A stretch of DNA of 64,000 nucleotides from Bin5 sp965242905 (GCA_965242905.1 CBDETM010000002.1:5208001-5272000); one strand, 5' to 3'; shown: positions 1 to 8,801, numbered from the stretch's first letter. A program made the numbers and translations. The notes: generated by a model not told the origin, from the sequence alone.

Positions 1-120
1 GGCACCCACAGGGGATGCCCCTACGGGGGATTGGGGTGGTATGAGAGTCGGGCGGGGCCGGCGGGGTATGGGATTTGTGGCGCGTATGAGGGCAGACACA
101 AGGGGTGCCCCTACTGGGGA
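1..120. repeat. GC-rich dispersed repeat, two copies
   Basis: Two copies of a short dispersed repeat with the pattern GGCACCCACAAGGGG then TGCCCCTACGGGG lie at about 1-31 and 92-120. The GGGCACC and GGTGCCC arms can form a hairpin. The same unit recurs near 19,656 and three times in tandem at 52,031-52,203. The second copy runs into the upstream edge of the Uma2-type gene, so in-frame ATGs there are unlikely to be real starts. Confidence 0.7.
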
Positions 121-161
121 TGGCGGGTGGGCATGGTCGGCGAGTGGATAGGGAGGTAGTT

Positions 162-869
162 GTGGTTACACAAGCTCCAGCGAAGCCAGTTACAGGAGAA
201 TCCTCGCCGCGGGGGAGGCCGCCCCTGGAGAGCGGCGACCGGCTTAGCCGCGCCGAGTTTCATCGACGTTATTCTTTGTGCCCCGAGATCAAGAAGGCGG
301 AGCTCGTCGAAGGGGTCGTGATTGTAGGTTCCACCGTTTACGGCCACCACAGCGAAATTCACGCAGATTTCAGTACGCTCCTTGGGTTTCACCGCGCCCA
401 TACATCCGGATTAAGCGTGGCAGACAGTCAGTCGGTAGTTCTCGATGATCAGAATGAGGTCCAGCCTGATCTTTGTGTGCGATTTGAAGTGCCCGGTGGT
501 AGCAGAGTCGAAAAAACGGAAGAGGGATTGTATGTTGGACCACCTGAATTTGTCGTAGAGGTGGCGGCAAGCAGCGCCGCTTACGACCTGCACAGTAAAC
601 TGGAGCTATACAGGCGCAGTGGTGTAGGAGAGTATTTCGTAATCCTGGCGTATGAGCGTGAAGTACGTCTCTTCCGGTTGGCGGACGGCGTGTACGAACT
701 TATCAGACCGGACGAGGACGGTGTGCTGCGAAGCCGGGTATTGCCGGGGTTCTGATTCCGGGCGGACTGGTTCTGGGAAGGCTGGGTGGCGGAACTGATT
801 GAACTGGTGGAAGAGGGCATTGCTTCGCCGGAACACAGGGAATTTGTTGCGAAGCTGACAGCAGGATAG
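162..869 (+). pseudogene. Uma2-family (DUF820) nuclease-like protein with in-frame TGA
   Basis: This reads as a Uma2/DUF820 protein of the PD-(D/E)XK nuclease fold. It has the N-terminal LSRAEFHRRY segment, the ELVEGVVI strand, the VQPDLCVRF strand and PEFVVEVAA, which carry the acidic active-site positions. An open frame exists from 105, but that start sits inside a dispersed repeat; GTG 162 is more likely. The frame stops at TGA 753-755 right after LPGF, yet the same frame continues as FRADWFWEGW and a plausible C-terminal helix to TAG 867-869. Uma2 proteins usually have Trp after LPGF, so TGG to TGA is the simplest explanation. The product is either truncated by 38 residues or the gene is decaying. 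These genes are common, multicopy and of poorly known role. Confidence 0.75.
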
Positions 870-906
870 TTGCTGTGCCAACGAAGCAGATGGAGGCCGG
901 CAAGGA

Positions 907-2544
907 TTAGTCCCGCTTGCTACGCGCAGTGGGGGCAGACATTTTCTCCCAGGGGGCGGGCATTTCTCCAACGGGCACTTCGATCAGGACGGGTGCGTTG
1001 GCGGCGAAGGCACCGACCAGGGCTTGGCGAAGTTCAGCCGGGGAATGGACGCGAAGGCCACGGGCGCCGAAGGACTCTGCGAAGGTGACGAAATCGGGAT
1101 TGTGGAGCTCGCTGGCGATGACGCGGCCGCCGTAGTTCTGCTTCTGCATTCTGAGAACGTTTCCATAGGCGGAGTCGTTGAATACAACCGTGACGGTGTT
1201 GATGCCGTGTTGGACGGCTGTCGCCATCTCGGTAGCGGCGAAGAGGAATCCGCCGTCGCCGGTGATGCAGAGGACGGGCCTGTCGGGGGCAGCGACTTTG
1301 GCGCCAAGCGCGGCGGGAAAACTCCAGCCCAAGGTAACCTGATAGTTTGAGGTGAGGTAGGTTCGAGGCTGGTAGACGGGCATCGTTTCGCGGCTAACAT
1401 AGCCAATCTGGGTGATATCCTCTACACAGATGCCGTCATCGGGCAGGGCCTCGCGGATAGCGCGGACAAACCCCATTTGCGGTTGAACTGACTCATAGAT
1501 TGCGTCCATTTCGTCGTGCAGGGCCAGCATTTCAAGGCGACGGGAGGGTCTGTCGCGTTCGCGGTCTGCCAGGGCAGGCAGCAGCGCCTGCAATGCCTCG
1601 CGGCTATCGGCCACCAGAGACACAGCGGGTGGTTCGTGGCGATCGTGCTCCTGGGAGTCGATGTCTATGCGAATGATGCGCAGGTTGGGCGGTTTGCCCC
1701 AACGCATGATGGGGGTGGAAAGGCGCGTGCCTATGGCGATAACCACGTCAGCCTGTTCCCAGAGGCGGCGGCCTGGTCCGTATGAATGGCTGTAAGGGTT
1801 GCGGTTGGAAAGTATTCCTCGCCCGGAAGCGCTGGCGATGACGGGCGCCTGCAGCGCTTCGGCCAATCTGCCGATTTCTTCACCTGCGTCAACTGCGCCC
1901 CCGCCTATGAAGATGGCGGGGCTTTGCGCCTCGCTCAAGAGATCGGCGGCACTTTCCAGGGCGCGGCGATCCAATTCGGGACGGCTGCGGGCAACGGAAT
2001 AGGTCTCGTCGTCGAAATCGGCTTTGCGGGAGAATACGTTCAGGGGAACTTCCAGGCCAACGGGACGGGGTCGATCGGAGCGCATTGCGCTAAGGGCTTC
2101 GGAGACGAGACGGGGCACGTCCGCCGGAGAATCGACGCGGCGGGCCCACTTGGTGAGGGAGCGCAGGATGCCGAGCTGGTCGGGGATTTCGTGGAGCATG
2201 CCGTAGCCGCGGCCGATGTGATCGCTGTGGAGCTGGCCGGTCAGGCAGAGGACAGGGGCATTGGTGGCGTAGGCTGTGGAGAGTGCGGCGGTGGCGTTGA
2301 GGAATCCAGGGCCGGGGACGACTACGAAGACGCCGGTCTTGCCGGAGGCGAGGGCGTAGCCGAGGGCCATGTAGGCTGCGCCCTGCTCGTGGCGCGTGTG
2401 GATGACGCGCATGCGGTCGCGGGCGTCGTGGACGGCTGCGTAGAAGTAGTCGTTCTGCACGCCGGGGAGGCCGAAAATGGTGTCGATACCGTGTGAGAGG
2501 AGAGCGTGAACAAGCGCTTCGCCGCCGGTACGGGTTGTGGTCAT
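907..2544 (-). CDS. ThDP-dependent enzyme, acetolactate synthase-like
   Basis: This is a 545-residue thiamine-diphosphate enzyme of the acetolactate synthase/benzoylformate decarboxylase superfamily. The N-terminal PYR domain has the catalytic Glu in HTRHEQGA (E53). A central domain covers about residues 190-325, and the C-terminal PP domain has the ThDP/Mg motif GDGG at 429-432 with N456 downstream. Start ATG follows an AGGAG at good spacing. It begins only 24 bp after the stop of the enolase-superfamily gene, so the two are probably co-transcribed. That neighbourhood suggests carboligation or decarboxylation of a 2-keto acid made from a sugar acid rather than branched-chain amino-acid synthesis. 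No regulatory subunit gene is adjacent. The family is certain; the substrate is not. Confidence 0.85.
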   Translation of the reverse strand: MTTTRTGGEALVHALLSHGIDTIFGLPGVQNDYFYAAVHDARDRMRVIHTRHEQGAAYMALGYALASGKTGVFVVVPGPGFLNATAALSTAYATNAPVLCLTGQLHSDHIGRGYGMLHEIPDQLGILRSLTKWARRVDSPADVPRLVSEALSAMRSDRPRPVGLEVPLNVFSRKADFDDETYSVARSRPELDRRALESAADLLSEAQSPAIFIGGGAVDAGEEIGRLAEALQAPVIASASGRGILSNRNPYSHSYGPGRRLWEQADVVIAIGTRLSTPIMRWGKPPNLRIIRIDIDSQEHDRHEPPAVSLVADSREALQALLPALADRERDRPSRRLEMLALHDEMDAIYESVQPQMGFVRAIREALPDDGICVEDITQIGYVSRETMPVYQPRTYLTSNYQVTLGWSFPAALGAKVAAPDRPVLCITGDGGFLFAATEMATAVQHGINTVTVVFNDSAYGNVLRMQKQNYGGRVIASELHNPDFVTFAESFGARGLRVHSPAELRQALVGAFAANAPVLIEVPVGEMPAPWEKMSAPTARSKRD

Positions 2545-2568
2545 AGAGCTGGCTCCTGACGGCGCTGG

Positions 2569-3684
2569 CTAGTGGGCCACAGAACCGTCGGCGTGGAAGT
2601 TGCCAAGAATCTTTTTGGGCTGATAGGGGAAACGGTCGAGCTTGGTCTCGTCGATTGCGAGGCCGATTCCGGGACGGTCTGAGACGAGGAGGTAGCCTCC
2701 CTGACGTTCGACGGGATGGTCGACGATTTCGTTGAAGGCGTCGGCGGTTGGATGGCTTTCCATGAGCACGTAGTTGGGGATGGCGGCGTCGAGCTGGCAG
2801 AAGGCGGCGATGTTGACGGGGCTGCCCATGAGGTGGGGGAAGATGCCGACGAAGGCGGATTCGGCGACGGCAGCGATCTTTTTGACCTGTGTGAAGCCGC
2901 CGGCGAGGGAGAGGTCGGGGCGGATGAGGCTGACGATTTTGCGGTCGATGAGGTCTTTGAACTGGTAGATGTTGTAGAAGCGTTCGCCGGTGGCCATGGG
3001 CAGGGGTACTGTTTTGGCGATGTATTCCATCGGCTCCAGGCTTTCCGGGGCGAGCGGGTCCTCGTAGTAGAGGATGCGGAAGGGCTGCAGCTCGCGGGCG
3101 AGGAGGATGGCCTCTTCGGGGCGCAGGTTGCGGTGGATTTCGAGGCCGAGATCGATGTTGTAGCCGACGGCGTCGCGCACGGCTGCGACCATGGCGACGG
3201 CCTCGCCGATGACCTGGGAGGGCGTTTTGCGCTCAAAGCCGGGCAGGAACGGGGACATACGGAGGGAGAGGTAGCCGGCTGAGACCTGCTGCTGGGCACT
3301 GGCGGCACATTCGGGGACGGTAGCGCCGCCGACGTTGGCGAAGACCTTGATCTTGTCGCGCAGGCGGCCGCCAAGGAGCTGATGCACAGGCTGACCGACG
3401 GCCTGGCCGGCGATGTCCCAGAGGGCGATGTCGATGGCACTGAGGGCGGCGCTGAGGGCGGCGCCCATGAAGTGGGCATCGCGGCTGACGGTCTGGTAGT
3501 GGTGTTCGATGCGTGCGGCGTCCTTGCCGACGAAGTAGTCGCTGAGTTCGAGGACGGCGCGATGGACTACGCCATGGTGCGCCCAGAGGCCGGCCTCGCC
3601 GTTGCCGACGAGGCCCTGGTCGGTGTAGACGCGCACGAGTAGGAATCTGTCTACCAGGTAGGGTGTGATCTTCTCAATTTTCAT
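2569..3684 (-). CDS. Enolase-superfamily sugar-acid dehydratase (MR/MLE family)
   Basis: This is a 371-residue protein of the mandelate racemase/muconate lactonizing enzyme family with N-terminal capping and C-terminal barrel domains. The likely metal ligands are E182 in LEIHR, E208 in YYEDP and E234 in TGER. H184 corresponds to the histidine found in acid-sugar dehydratases such as galactonate dehydratase; the first ligand is Glu instead of the usual Asp. I chose ATG 3684, preceded by GGTGGAG, over an in-frame start 15 bp upstream. It lies between the beta-propeller lyase and the ThDP enzyme on the same strand, so dehydration of an aldonate or uronate to a 2-keto-3-deoxy acid is the likely role. 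The exact substrate cannot be read from sequence. Confidence 0.85.
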   Translation of the reverse strand: MKIEKITPYLVDRFLLVRVYTDQGLVGNGEAGLWAHHGVVHRAVLELSDYFVGKDAARIEHHYQTVSRDAHFMGAALSAALSAIDIALWDIAGQAVGQPVHQLLGGRLRDKIKVFANVGGATVPECAASAQQQVSAGYLSLRMSPFLPGFERKTPSQVIGEAVAMVAAVRDAVGYNIDLGLEIHRNLRPEEAILLARELQPFRILYYEDPLAPESLEPMEYIAKTVPLPMATGERFYNIYQFKDLIDRKIVSLIRPDLSLAGGFTQVKKIAAVAESAFVGIFPHLMGSPVNIAAFCQLDAAIPNYVLMESHPTADAFNEIVDHPVERQGGYLLVSDRPGIGLAIDETKLDRFPYQPKKILGNFHADGSVAH

Positions 3685-3742
3685 ACTGGGCTCCACCAAT
3701 TGACAGCAGGCAATTGAAGGTGAAAGTTTGTGTCCTCATGCG

Positions 3743-4930
3743 TCATTGGGCTTCAACGCGGTAGAGGTGGCTGCGACCTGATTGGGCTGAGTTGTACAGG
3801 ATGCGGTTGCCGTCGAGACTCCAGAGGCAGTGGGGGTGTGTGCCGCGATGGGAGTTGTGATCGCAGTGGGGGCCGAAGGCGGCGATATGGTCGACAGATT
3901 GTGATTTCAGATCGACGAGGATGACGCCTTCTCTGTCCCAGGTGGTGATTTTGCTGCCGTCGGGGCTGGCGATGGGATGGCCGCCCAAGGGGTGGTCGAT
4001 GACGACTTCCTTGTTTTTTCCGTCGAAATCGATCATGTGGAGGCGGGGTTCGTCCTGCTGTCCCTCATCGGTGTGGGTGAGATAGCCCGAGTAGAGCACC
4101 TTTGTGCCGTTGGCGGTCCAGCTGTGGTGGTGGCCGAAGAAGGTGAGCCAGCGGCGTTCGCTGCCGTCGCGGCTGACGATGTAGATGCTGCGGCGGAAAG
4201 GGCTCCTCCAGGGTGAGAGGTCGTCGGGGGTGGCCTTGATCCACATGGCGACGAGCATGTGCTGGGCGTCGGGCGTCCACTTCGTATTGCCGACGGTCAT
4301 CTGGTCGATGTGGAAGAGATCGTTGTTGGGCGTCATTTCATAGAGGGATTCGGTGGAGGCGATCAGTGTAAGATCGGAGCCATCTTCAGCGTTCGAGTCG
4401 GACTCAGAAGGCATGGTGTAGACGCCCCTGGGCAGGTCGGTACGGATATCGTTGGTCGTCCAGCTGAGGAGCTTGCCGTCGGGGCTGATCTGGCGGATGC
4501 CGCCCTTCATTTTGCGCAGGATCTTGCCGCCGTGCTGACCGAGTCGCGACCACTCGGCGTCCACGACGGAGACTTCCTCGGGTGCGGTGTAGAAGAAGAC
4601 TTCACATTTGGTTGGGTGCCAGACGGGGAAGGCGCCGGTGTGGGTGTTATAGAAGGCGTTCTCGGCGAGGAGGCGCAACTCGTAGGTCTCCAGGTCCATC
4701 AGGTAGATCTGGCCGTTGCTGGTTGCAAAGGTATCACGGTGGACGTCAGTTACGTCGTTGGGGTTAGCGGCAGAGAAGACCATGTAACGACCGTCGGGCG
4801 ACCAGGGTGAAATGTCGTAGTAGGTGTGGACATCGGACATAGGGCTGCTGGTCAGCTGCTCGATTGTGCGGCCGGTGTGCTGGTCCTCGTAGGTGCTGCG
4901 TTCGGGAAGGCATCTGAGATACGGGGTCAT
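3743..4930 (-). CDS. Oligogalacturonate-lyase-like beta-propeller protein
   Basis: This is a 395-residue beta-propeller resembling the oligogalacturonate lyase family (PL22), with repeated blades such as WSPDGRYMVFSA, ISPDGKLLSW and ASPDGSKITT. A histidine-rich stretch near the C-terminus (CDHNSHRGTHPHCLWS) and GHHHSW fit the Mn-binding histidines known in that family. No signal peptide is visible, so it is probably cytoplasmic, as are PL22 enzymes acting on imported di- or oligogalacturonides. ATG 4930 has a GAGGA nine bases upstream; the longer frame to 5023 lacks support. The neighbours (dehydratase, ThDP enzyme, importer lipoprotein) suit pectin-fragment or related uronide catabolism. A TolB-type propeller without lyase activity remains possible. 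Confidence 0.7.
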   Translation of the reverse strand: MTPYLRCLPERSTYEDQHTGRTIEQLTSSPMSDVHTYYDISPWSPDGRYMVFSAANPNDVTDVHRDTFATSNGQIYLMDLETYELRLLAENAFYNTHTGAFPVWHPTKCEVFFYTAPEEVSVVDAEWSRLGQHGGKILRKMKGGIRQISPDGKLLSWTTNDIRTDLPRGVYTMPSESDSNAEDGSDLTLIASTESLYEMTPNNDLFHIDQMTVGNTKWTPDAQHMLVAMWIKATPDDLSPWRSPFRRSIYIVSRDGSERRWLTFFGHHHSWTANGTKVLYSGYLTHTDEGQQDEPRLHMIDFDGKNKEVVIDHPLGGHPIASPDGSKITTWDREGVILVDLKSQSVDHIAAFGPHCDHNSHRGTHPHCLWSLDGNRILYNSAQSGRSHLYRVEAQ

Positions 4931-5042
4931 CGGATTGGTCCTCTGTTGGATCCAGGGGCGCCGCGGCTTGCAGGCAAAGCGATCAGCAGCGGGCTTGTAG
5001 TTGTTCTTTCTTGAGGGCGGCACGGGGCCACGCGCAGATTAG

Positions 5043-5075
5043 GCGGGGCGTTCTCGTTTTGGGAGAACGCCCCGC
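5043..5075. terminator. Perfect 13-bp hairpin between importer lipoprotein and lyase genes
   Basis: GCGGGGCGTTCTC and its exact reverse complement flank a 7-base loop. It lies about 85 bp downstream of the stop of the minus-strand binding-protein gene and upstream of the lyase gene. No T-run follows on the minus strand, so it may be a processing or stabilising hairpin that lowers downstream expression rather than a full intrinsic terminator. Confidence 0.5.
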
Positions 5076-5159
5076 GGTTGGATATGGGTTGACCTTCACC
5101 GAATGCCTTCATTCAGGAATCCAGCACTGTTTTCGAGACCGAATGAGGCTTCTGACTGC

Positions 5160-7196
5160 CTAACTCTGGCTCTCCGGGTCGTCCCAGTAGAAGGTATGTA
5201 CCTGCACCAAGCCTCCGTGTGAGGTTGGGTTGCTGAGCGGGTAGACATACTCGGGGTCGAGTCCTCGCAGGCCGTTGAGCACGATCAAGGGGTTGGGGAT
5301 CTGGCCCAGGAAGCCGATCTGCGGCAGCTCTTCAGCCCAGACGTCAAGGATCTGGGTGAACAGCTCATTGCGCCTGGCCTCGTCCGGTTCAACCAGAATC
5401 TCGTCCCAGAGGTTCCACATTGTGCGGATCCAGTGGCCTTGCGGCGGTTCTTCTGCTACGGCATGGTTGGGGTCGAGGCGCCAGCGGCCCCAGGCTTCGC
5501 CCCAGGGCCGGTCGAGGCCGGTGCCGAGGAAGAAGGCGGGGTCGACAAGGGGCAGGAGTGAGCGTCCGCTGCCCCAGAAGGCGGCGTCGATCTCGTTTGC
5601 GGCCCAGTGCTCAGTGTAAAGAGAGCGCTCCATGCCCTTGTAGGTGGCCTTGATGCCGACGTCTGCCAGGTAGCCGATGATGATTTGGACGGCGTCCTCA
5701 TCGGGCGAGCCGGGCTGTGCGGTTCCTTCGACGACGAAGCTGATTGTATCTCCGCTGCCGTCGGGGTAGACGCGGAATCCGTCGCTGTCTTTTTCGGCGT
5801 AGCCTGCTTCATCGAGAAGCAGATTGGCACGGTCGGGGTCGTACTCGATGTGGGCGTAGGCCTGTTTTGGATAGTACTGGGGGGACTGTTCAAGCGGGCT
5901 GTACTGGCGCGGCGTGTAGAGCCCTTCGAATGCGAGTTCATTTAGTGTGTCGCGGTCCACAGCGAGTGACATGGCGATGCGCACGTCGCGGGTCTGGAAG
6001 AACTCGCGCAGTCGGGGCTTCTGGACCGTCTGGTTCGGGGTGAGGCAGACGTGCTGGTCGCCAGCGCCGAGCTGTACGCGATATCCGCCGCTGTCCTCAC
6101 TTTCCTTGTACAGGGTGAAGTTGGCGGCGGTGACGTGGCGCTGCTGGTAGTCGACTTCACCGTTGATGATACGCAGGTCGAAGACGTCGTTAGTGTCGAA
6201 GAGCCGGTGCCTTATGTTGTCGATATAGGGCATCTGGTTCCCTTCGGGGTCCACCTGCCAGAAGTAGGGATTGCGCCCCATGACGAAGAGCTCCTCGGAC
6301 AGGGGGTTACTAGCTGTCCAGGAGTAGAGGCTGGGTAGATCGGGGTTGAGGTACCACCAGTTGCGGTCGGAGAAGAGGGCCACCCAGGTATCGAGGCCAC
6401 TATCTTCTACGGCCGCTTCCAGAGCTTCCTTGTCGTCGGTGGTCTCCATATGGAACTGCGAGAGGTAGTGATGTGGAGCAAAGAGGTCTCTCGTCAGCGG
6501 AGCGACGCGGTCGAGGAACATCGGGTTTGGGTGGGCGAAGGTAAAGACGACGGTGTGTTTGTCGGGGAACTCCATGGTCATGGGCGTCCGTTCGGCGCCG
6601 GTCACCCAGTGGCGGCCGATAGCCGGGGTGACGTCCTGGTTAAGCATGACGTTTTCCTGCCACCAGGCGAAGTTGTCGGAGTCGAAGGCGGCGCCATCCG
6701 ACCACTTCATGCCTTGCCGCAGGTGGAAGGTCCAGACGGTGGCGTCGTCGTTGCTTTCCCAGGACTCGGCGATGTTGGGACGGAGTGTAAGTTCCGGTGT
6801 ATACCAGGTCAGTCCCTGGCGGGCGAGCTTGGTGGGCCCCCAGCGGTCGGAGACGCCTTTGAAGCCGCGGCGCATGGTGCCGCCATAGTTGCCGATGCCC
6901 TCCATGCCTTCGAGGACGAGGGGATTGGCGGGCAGGCGCTCATCGATTGGGGGGAGTTCGCCAGCGGCGACCATTTCGGCCAGCATGGGCGCTTCTCTGT
7001 AGCCGCCGGGCGAAGCCGGTACCTCAGCGGGGGCTTCGGTCTCGGCATCGGCGGCCGTTGCCGGCATGTCCTGAGCGGCGGGTTCACCGCCGGCTGCGCC
7101 ACAGGCGGCGGCAACAATTCCCGCGGTGCTGATTGCCCCCAGTTGGAGGAATCGCCTTCGGGTGATGTCGTCGGATCGCGGTTCCAGTTTCTTCAT
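5160..7196 (-). CDS. ABC transporter substrate-binding lipoprotein, family 5
   Basis: This is a 678-residue extracellular solute-binding protein of family 5 (peptide/oligosaccharide/nickel type). The N-terminus has a twin-arginine motif, TRRRFLQLG (residues 12-20), and a lipobox ending VAAAC with Cys 32. It is therefore probably Tat-exported and lipid-anchored, and is followed by a Glu/Ala-rich linker. The body has the family pattern of large open-closed domains, for example WTFHLRQGMKWSDG and the NPYFWQVD region. AAGGAGAA precedes the ATG. No permease or ATPase gene is adjacent, so membrane components must be encoded elsewhere. It leads the minus-strand cluster, and its ligand is inferred to be the oligosaccharide or sugar acid degraded by the genes that follow. 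Binding-protein sequence alone does not show the ligand. Confidence 0.9.
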   Translation of the reverse strand: MKKLEPRSDDITRRRFLQLGAISTAGIVAAACGAAGGEPAAQDMPATAADAETEAPAEVPASPGGYREAPMLAEMVAAGELPPIDERLPANPLVLEGMEGIGNYGGTMRRGFKGVSDRWGPTKLARQGLTWYTPELTLRPNIAESWESNDDATVWTFHLRQGMKWSDGAAFDSDNFAWWQENVMLNQDVTPAIGRHWVTGAERTPMTMEFPDKHTVVFTFAHPNPMFLDRVAPLTRDLFAPHHYLSQFHMETTDDKEALEAAVEDSGLDTWVALFSDRNWWYLNPDLPSLYSWTASNPLSEELFVMGRNPYFWQVDPEGNQMPYIDNIRHRLFDTNDVFDLRIINGEVDYQQRHVTAANFTLYKESEDSGGYRVQLGAGDQHVCLTPNQTVQKPRLREFFQTRDVRIAMSLAVDRDTLNELAFEGLYTPRQYSPLEQSPQYYPKQAYAHIEYDPDRANLLLDEAGYAEKDSDGFRVYPDGSGDTISFVVEGTAQPGSPDEDAVQIIIGYLADVGIKATYKGMERSLYTEHWAANEIDAAFWGSGRSLLPLVDPAFFLGTGLDRPWGEAWGRWRLDPNHAVAEEPPQGHWIRTMWNLWDEILVEPDEARRNELFTQILDVWAEELPQIGFLGQIPNPLIVLNGLRGLDPEYVYPLSNPTSHGGLVQVHTFYWDDPESQS

Positions 7197-7255
7197 GACA
7201 GGGTTCTCCTTTTGTCGTCGTTCTGCGTAGGCAGAGAATTGCGAGAGGCAGCGGC

Positions 7256-7284
7256 ATTTTACTTAATCGGTCGATTGTCGTCAA
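7256..7284 (-). promoter_or_regulatory. Candidate sigma70-type promoter for the minus-strand cluster
   Basis: On the minus strand TTGACG (7279-7284) is followed after 17 bases by TAAAAT (7256-7261), about 60 bp upstream of the binding-protein ATG at 7196. Both boxes are close to consensus and the spacing is ideal. Confidence 0.6.
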
Positions 7285-7384
7285 GAGGCTTTCAATGGAC
7301 ACTTTGGGTTGTCGTACCTACGATTGGTAGACACGGTCATCGGCGGAGGGCCATTCAGTCCGGCGAAACACCCCTCTCTTTTTT

Positions 7385-7415
7385 CCGCGAAGTCACGCGA
7401 AGGGGCGCGAAGAAC
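7385..7415. repeat. CGCGAAG-type dispersed repeat
   Basis: This is one copy of a short intergenic repeat built from CCGCGAAGTCACGCGAAGG followed by GGCGCGAAGAAC. Other copies are near 10,032, 13,628, 26,263 and 55,958-56,036. It has no coding role and probably belongs to a dispersed genomic repeat family. Confidence 0.7.
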
Positions 7416-7629
7416 TGCAATGGCGTATTGAGTTTTCTTTGCCTGACTGGGCAGCCCCAGCCGGATTGACGTTATACTTCTGCAAGCCGCAGCGCTGAAT
7501 ATCGATTACGAGCACTGGTAAAGATTCAGGACAGTCTGTATGCACCATTATATCAGTACGAAACGGTCGTAGGTGGGAGGGATTTGGGAATGGACAGTCA
7601 TTGGGAGGGGCGGTGTACAATTTTGGGGT

Positions 7630-7822
7630 GAGAGTGGGCGGGCACATGGCCTGCCCCTGCGGGGAAATGACGGGGCAGAGGGGAAGGGGTCTGGTGAGGT
7701 ACCTTCGATTGGGCAACCGTCAAGGATATCGACACCAGGTCGGCGAGGCGTGTTGTAGGAGAGGGGGCGTTGCGGGGGCGGAGCCCCCGCACAAGGGAGG
7801 GCCGAATAGGCCCGACCGCACA
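7630..7822 (+). repeat. ~200-bp two-hairpin intergenic element, copy 1
   Basis: This is the first of four related copies (see 13,977, 43,875 and 59,660). The conserved core is a hairpin GCGGGGGCGGAGCCCCCGC, then CACAAGGGAG, then a second hairpin GGGCCGAATAGGCCC. It is preceded by GGCGTGTTGTAGGAGAGG and a more variable upstream part. It sits between divergent genes, and the PhyH promoter lies about 70 bp beyond it. The rest of the 7,197-7,961 gap holds a CGCGAAG repeat and two promoters, and no gene. Confidence 0.75.
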
Positions 7823-7892
7823 ACTGCAGTGGTCAGTGGTCAGTGGTCAGTGGCGGTGATTTGAGGATTGGAGGGGTAGGGGGCTGACGGGC

Positions 7893-7920
7893 TTGACAAA
7901 TTGGTAGGGGGGTCTATGAT
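7893..7920 (+). promoter_or_regulatory. Candidate sigma70-type promoter for PhyH-enolase pair
   Basis: TTGACA (7893-7898), a 16-base spacer and TATGAT (7915-7920) lie about 40 bp upstream of the PhyH ATG. The -35 box is a perfect match to consensus. Confidence 0.65.
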
Positions 7921-7961
7921 TCAGGCAGAGATTGGCAATCTGAAGCGAAGGGAGAGGGGCA

Positions 7962-8801
7962 ATGAGTAACGCATGGCTGGAGAATCTGGTGACGGCGGAG
8001 GAGGAGCGGGAGTTTGCGGAGCAGGGCTATATGGTCATTGAGGACGCGATTCCGCAGGAGCTTGTGGAGCGGGCAACCGAGGTTGTCGACCGTCTGACCG
8101 CCGACCAGAAGGCGAAGGAGGGTTTGGGTCCGAAAGATGGGATAAACATTTTTGACTTCATTGGCAAGGATGACGTTTTCCTGGAGCTGCTGGACTATCC
8201 GACGACTTTTCCGAAGGTGTGGGGGATTCTGGGCTGGAATATCCAGCTGTACCATTCGCACACGATTATCACGCCGCCGAACGCGGTTTCGGGGCCGGGG
8301 CAGCAGGGGTTGAACTGGCACAAGGACAGCGGGCGGTTGAACAACGAGCTGGAGACGGACCCGCAGCCGCGCATTTCGCTGAAGGTGGCGTTTTTCCTGA
8401 CGGACACGTCTGAACTGGGGCGGGCGAACCTGTACGTGATACCCGGCAGTCATCTGCTGAACAAGCTGCCGGTTGATGAGGAGAAGAAGCCCAAGGGCGG
8501 GATCGCGGTACGGGCAAAGCCGGGTGATGCGGTGTTTTTCGACCGGCGGATCTGGCACGCTTCGAGTCCGAATACGTCGGACATGACGCGTAAAGTCCTG
8601 TTCTACGGTTACAGCTACAGGTGGCTGCGCCCGCGCGACGATATGACGGTGGACCATGTGATGGGGCGGATCGACCCAATCAGACAGCAGCTACTGGGGG
8701 CGGCGCCTTCGGGATGGCATGGGTACTCATCGCCCAAGCCGGAGGACGTGCCGCTGCGGGCGTGGATGCAGGAGAAGGCGGGGGCGAACGGTGCGGATTG
8801 A
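7962..8801 (+). CDS. Phytanoyl-CoA dioxygenase (PhyH) family protein
   Basis: This is a 279-residue Fe(II)/2-oxoglutarate-dependent oxygenase of the PhyH family. Visible iron ligands are H120 and D122 in NWHKDSGR and H199 in RRIWHAS; R210 is a candidate 2-oxoglutarate anchor. The double-stranded beta-helix core spans about residues 90-225. ATG follows GGGAGAGG. The gene overlaps the next one by 11 bp, which strongly suggests coupled translation with an enolase-superfamily enzyme. Bacterial PhyH proteins hydroxylate diverse small molecules; the pairing suggests a carbohydrate- or acid-derived substrate, but this is inference. The C-terminal segment after residue 225 is a family-typical helical tail. 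Confidence 0.88.
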   Translation: MSNAWLENLVTAEEEREFAEQGYMVIEDAIPQELVERATEVVDRLTADQKAKEGLGPKDGINIFDFIGKDDVFLELLDYPTTFPKVWGILGWNIQLYHSHTIITPPNAVSGPGQQGLNWHKDSGRLNNELETDPQPRISLKVAFFLTDTSELGRANLYVIPGSHLLNKLPVDEEKKPKGGIAVRAKPGDAVFFDRRIWHASSPNTSDMTRKVLFYGYSYRWLRPRDDMTVDHVMGRIDPIRQQLLGAAPSGWHGYSSPKPEDVPLRAWMQEKAGANGAD

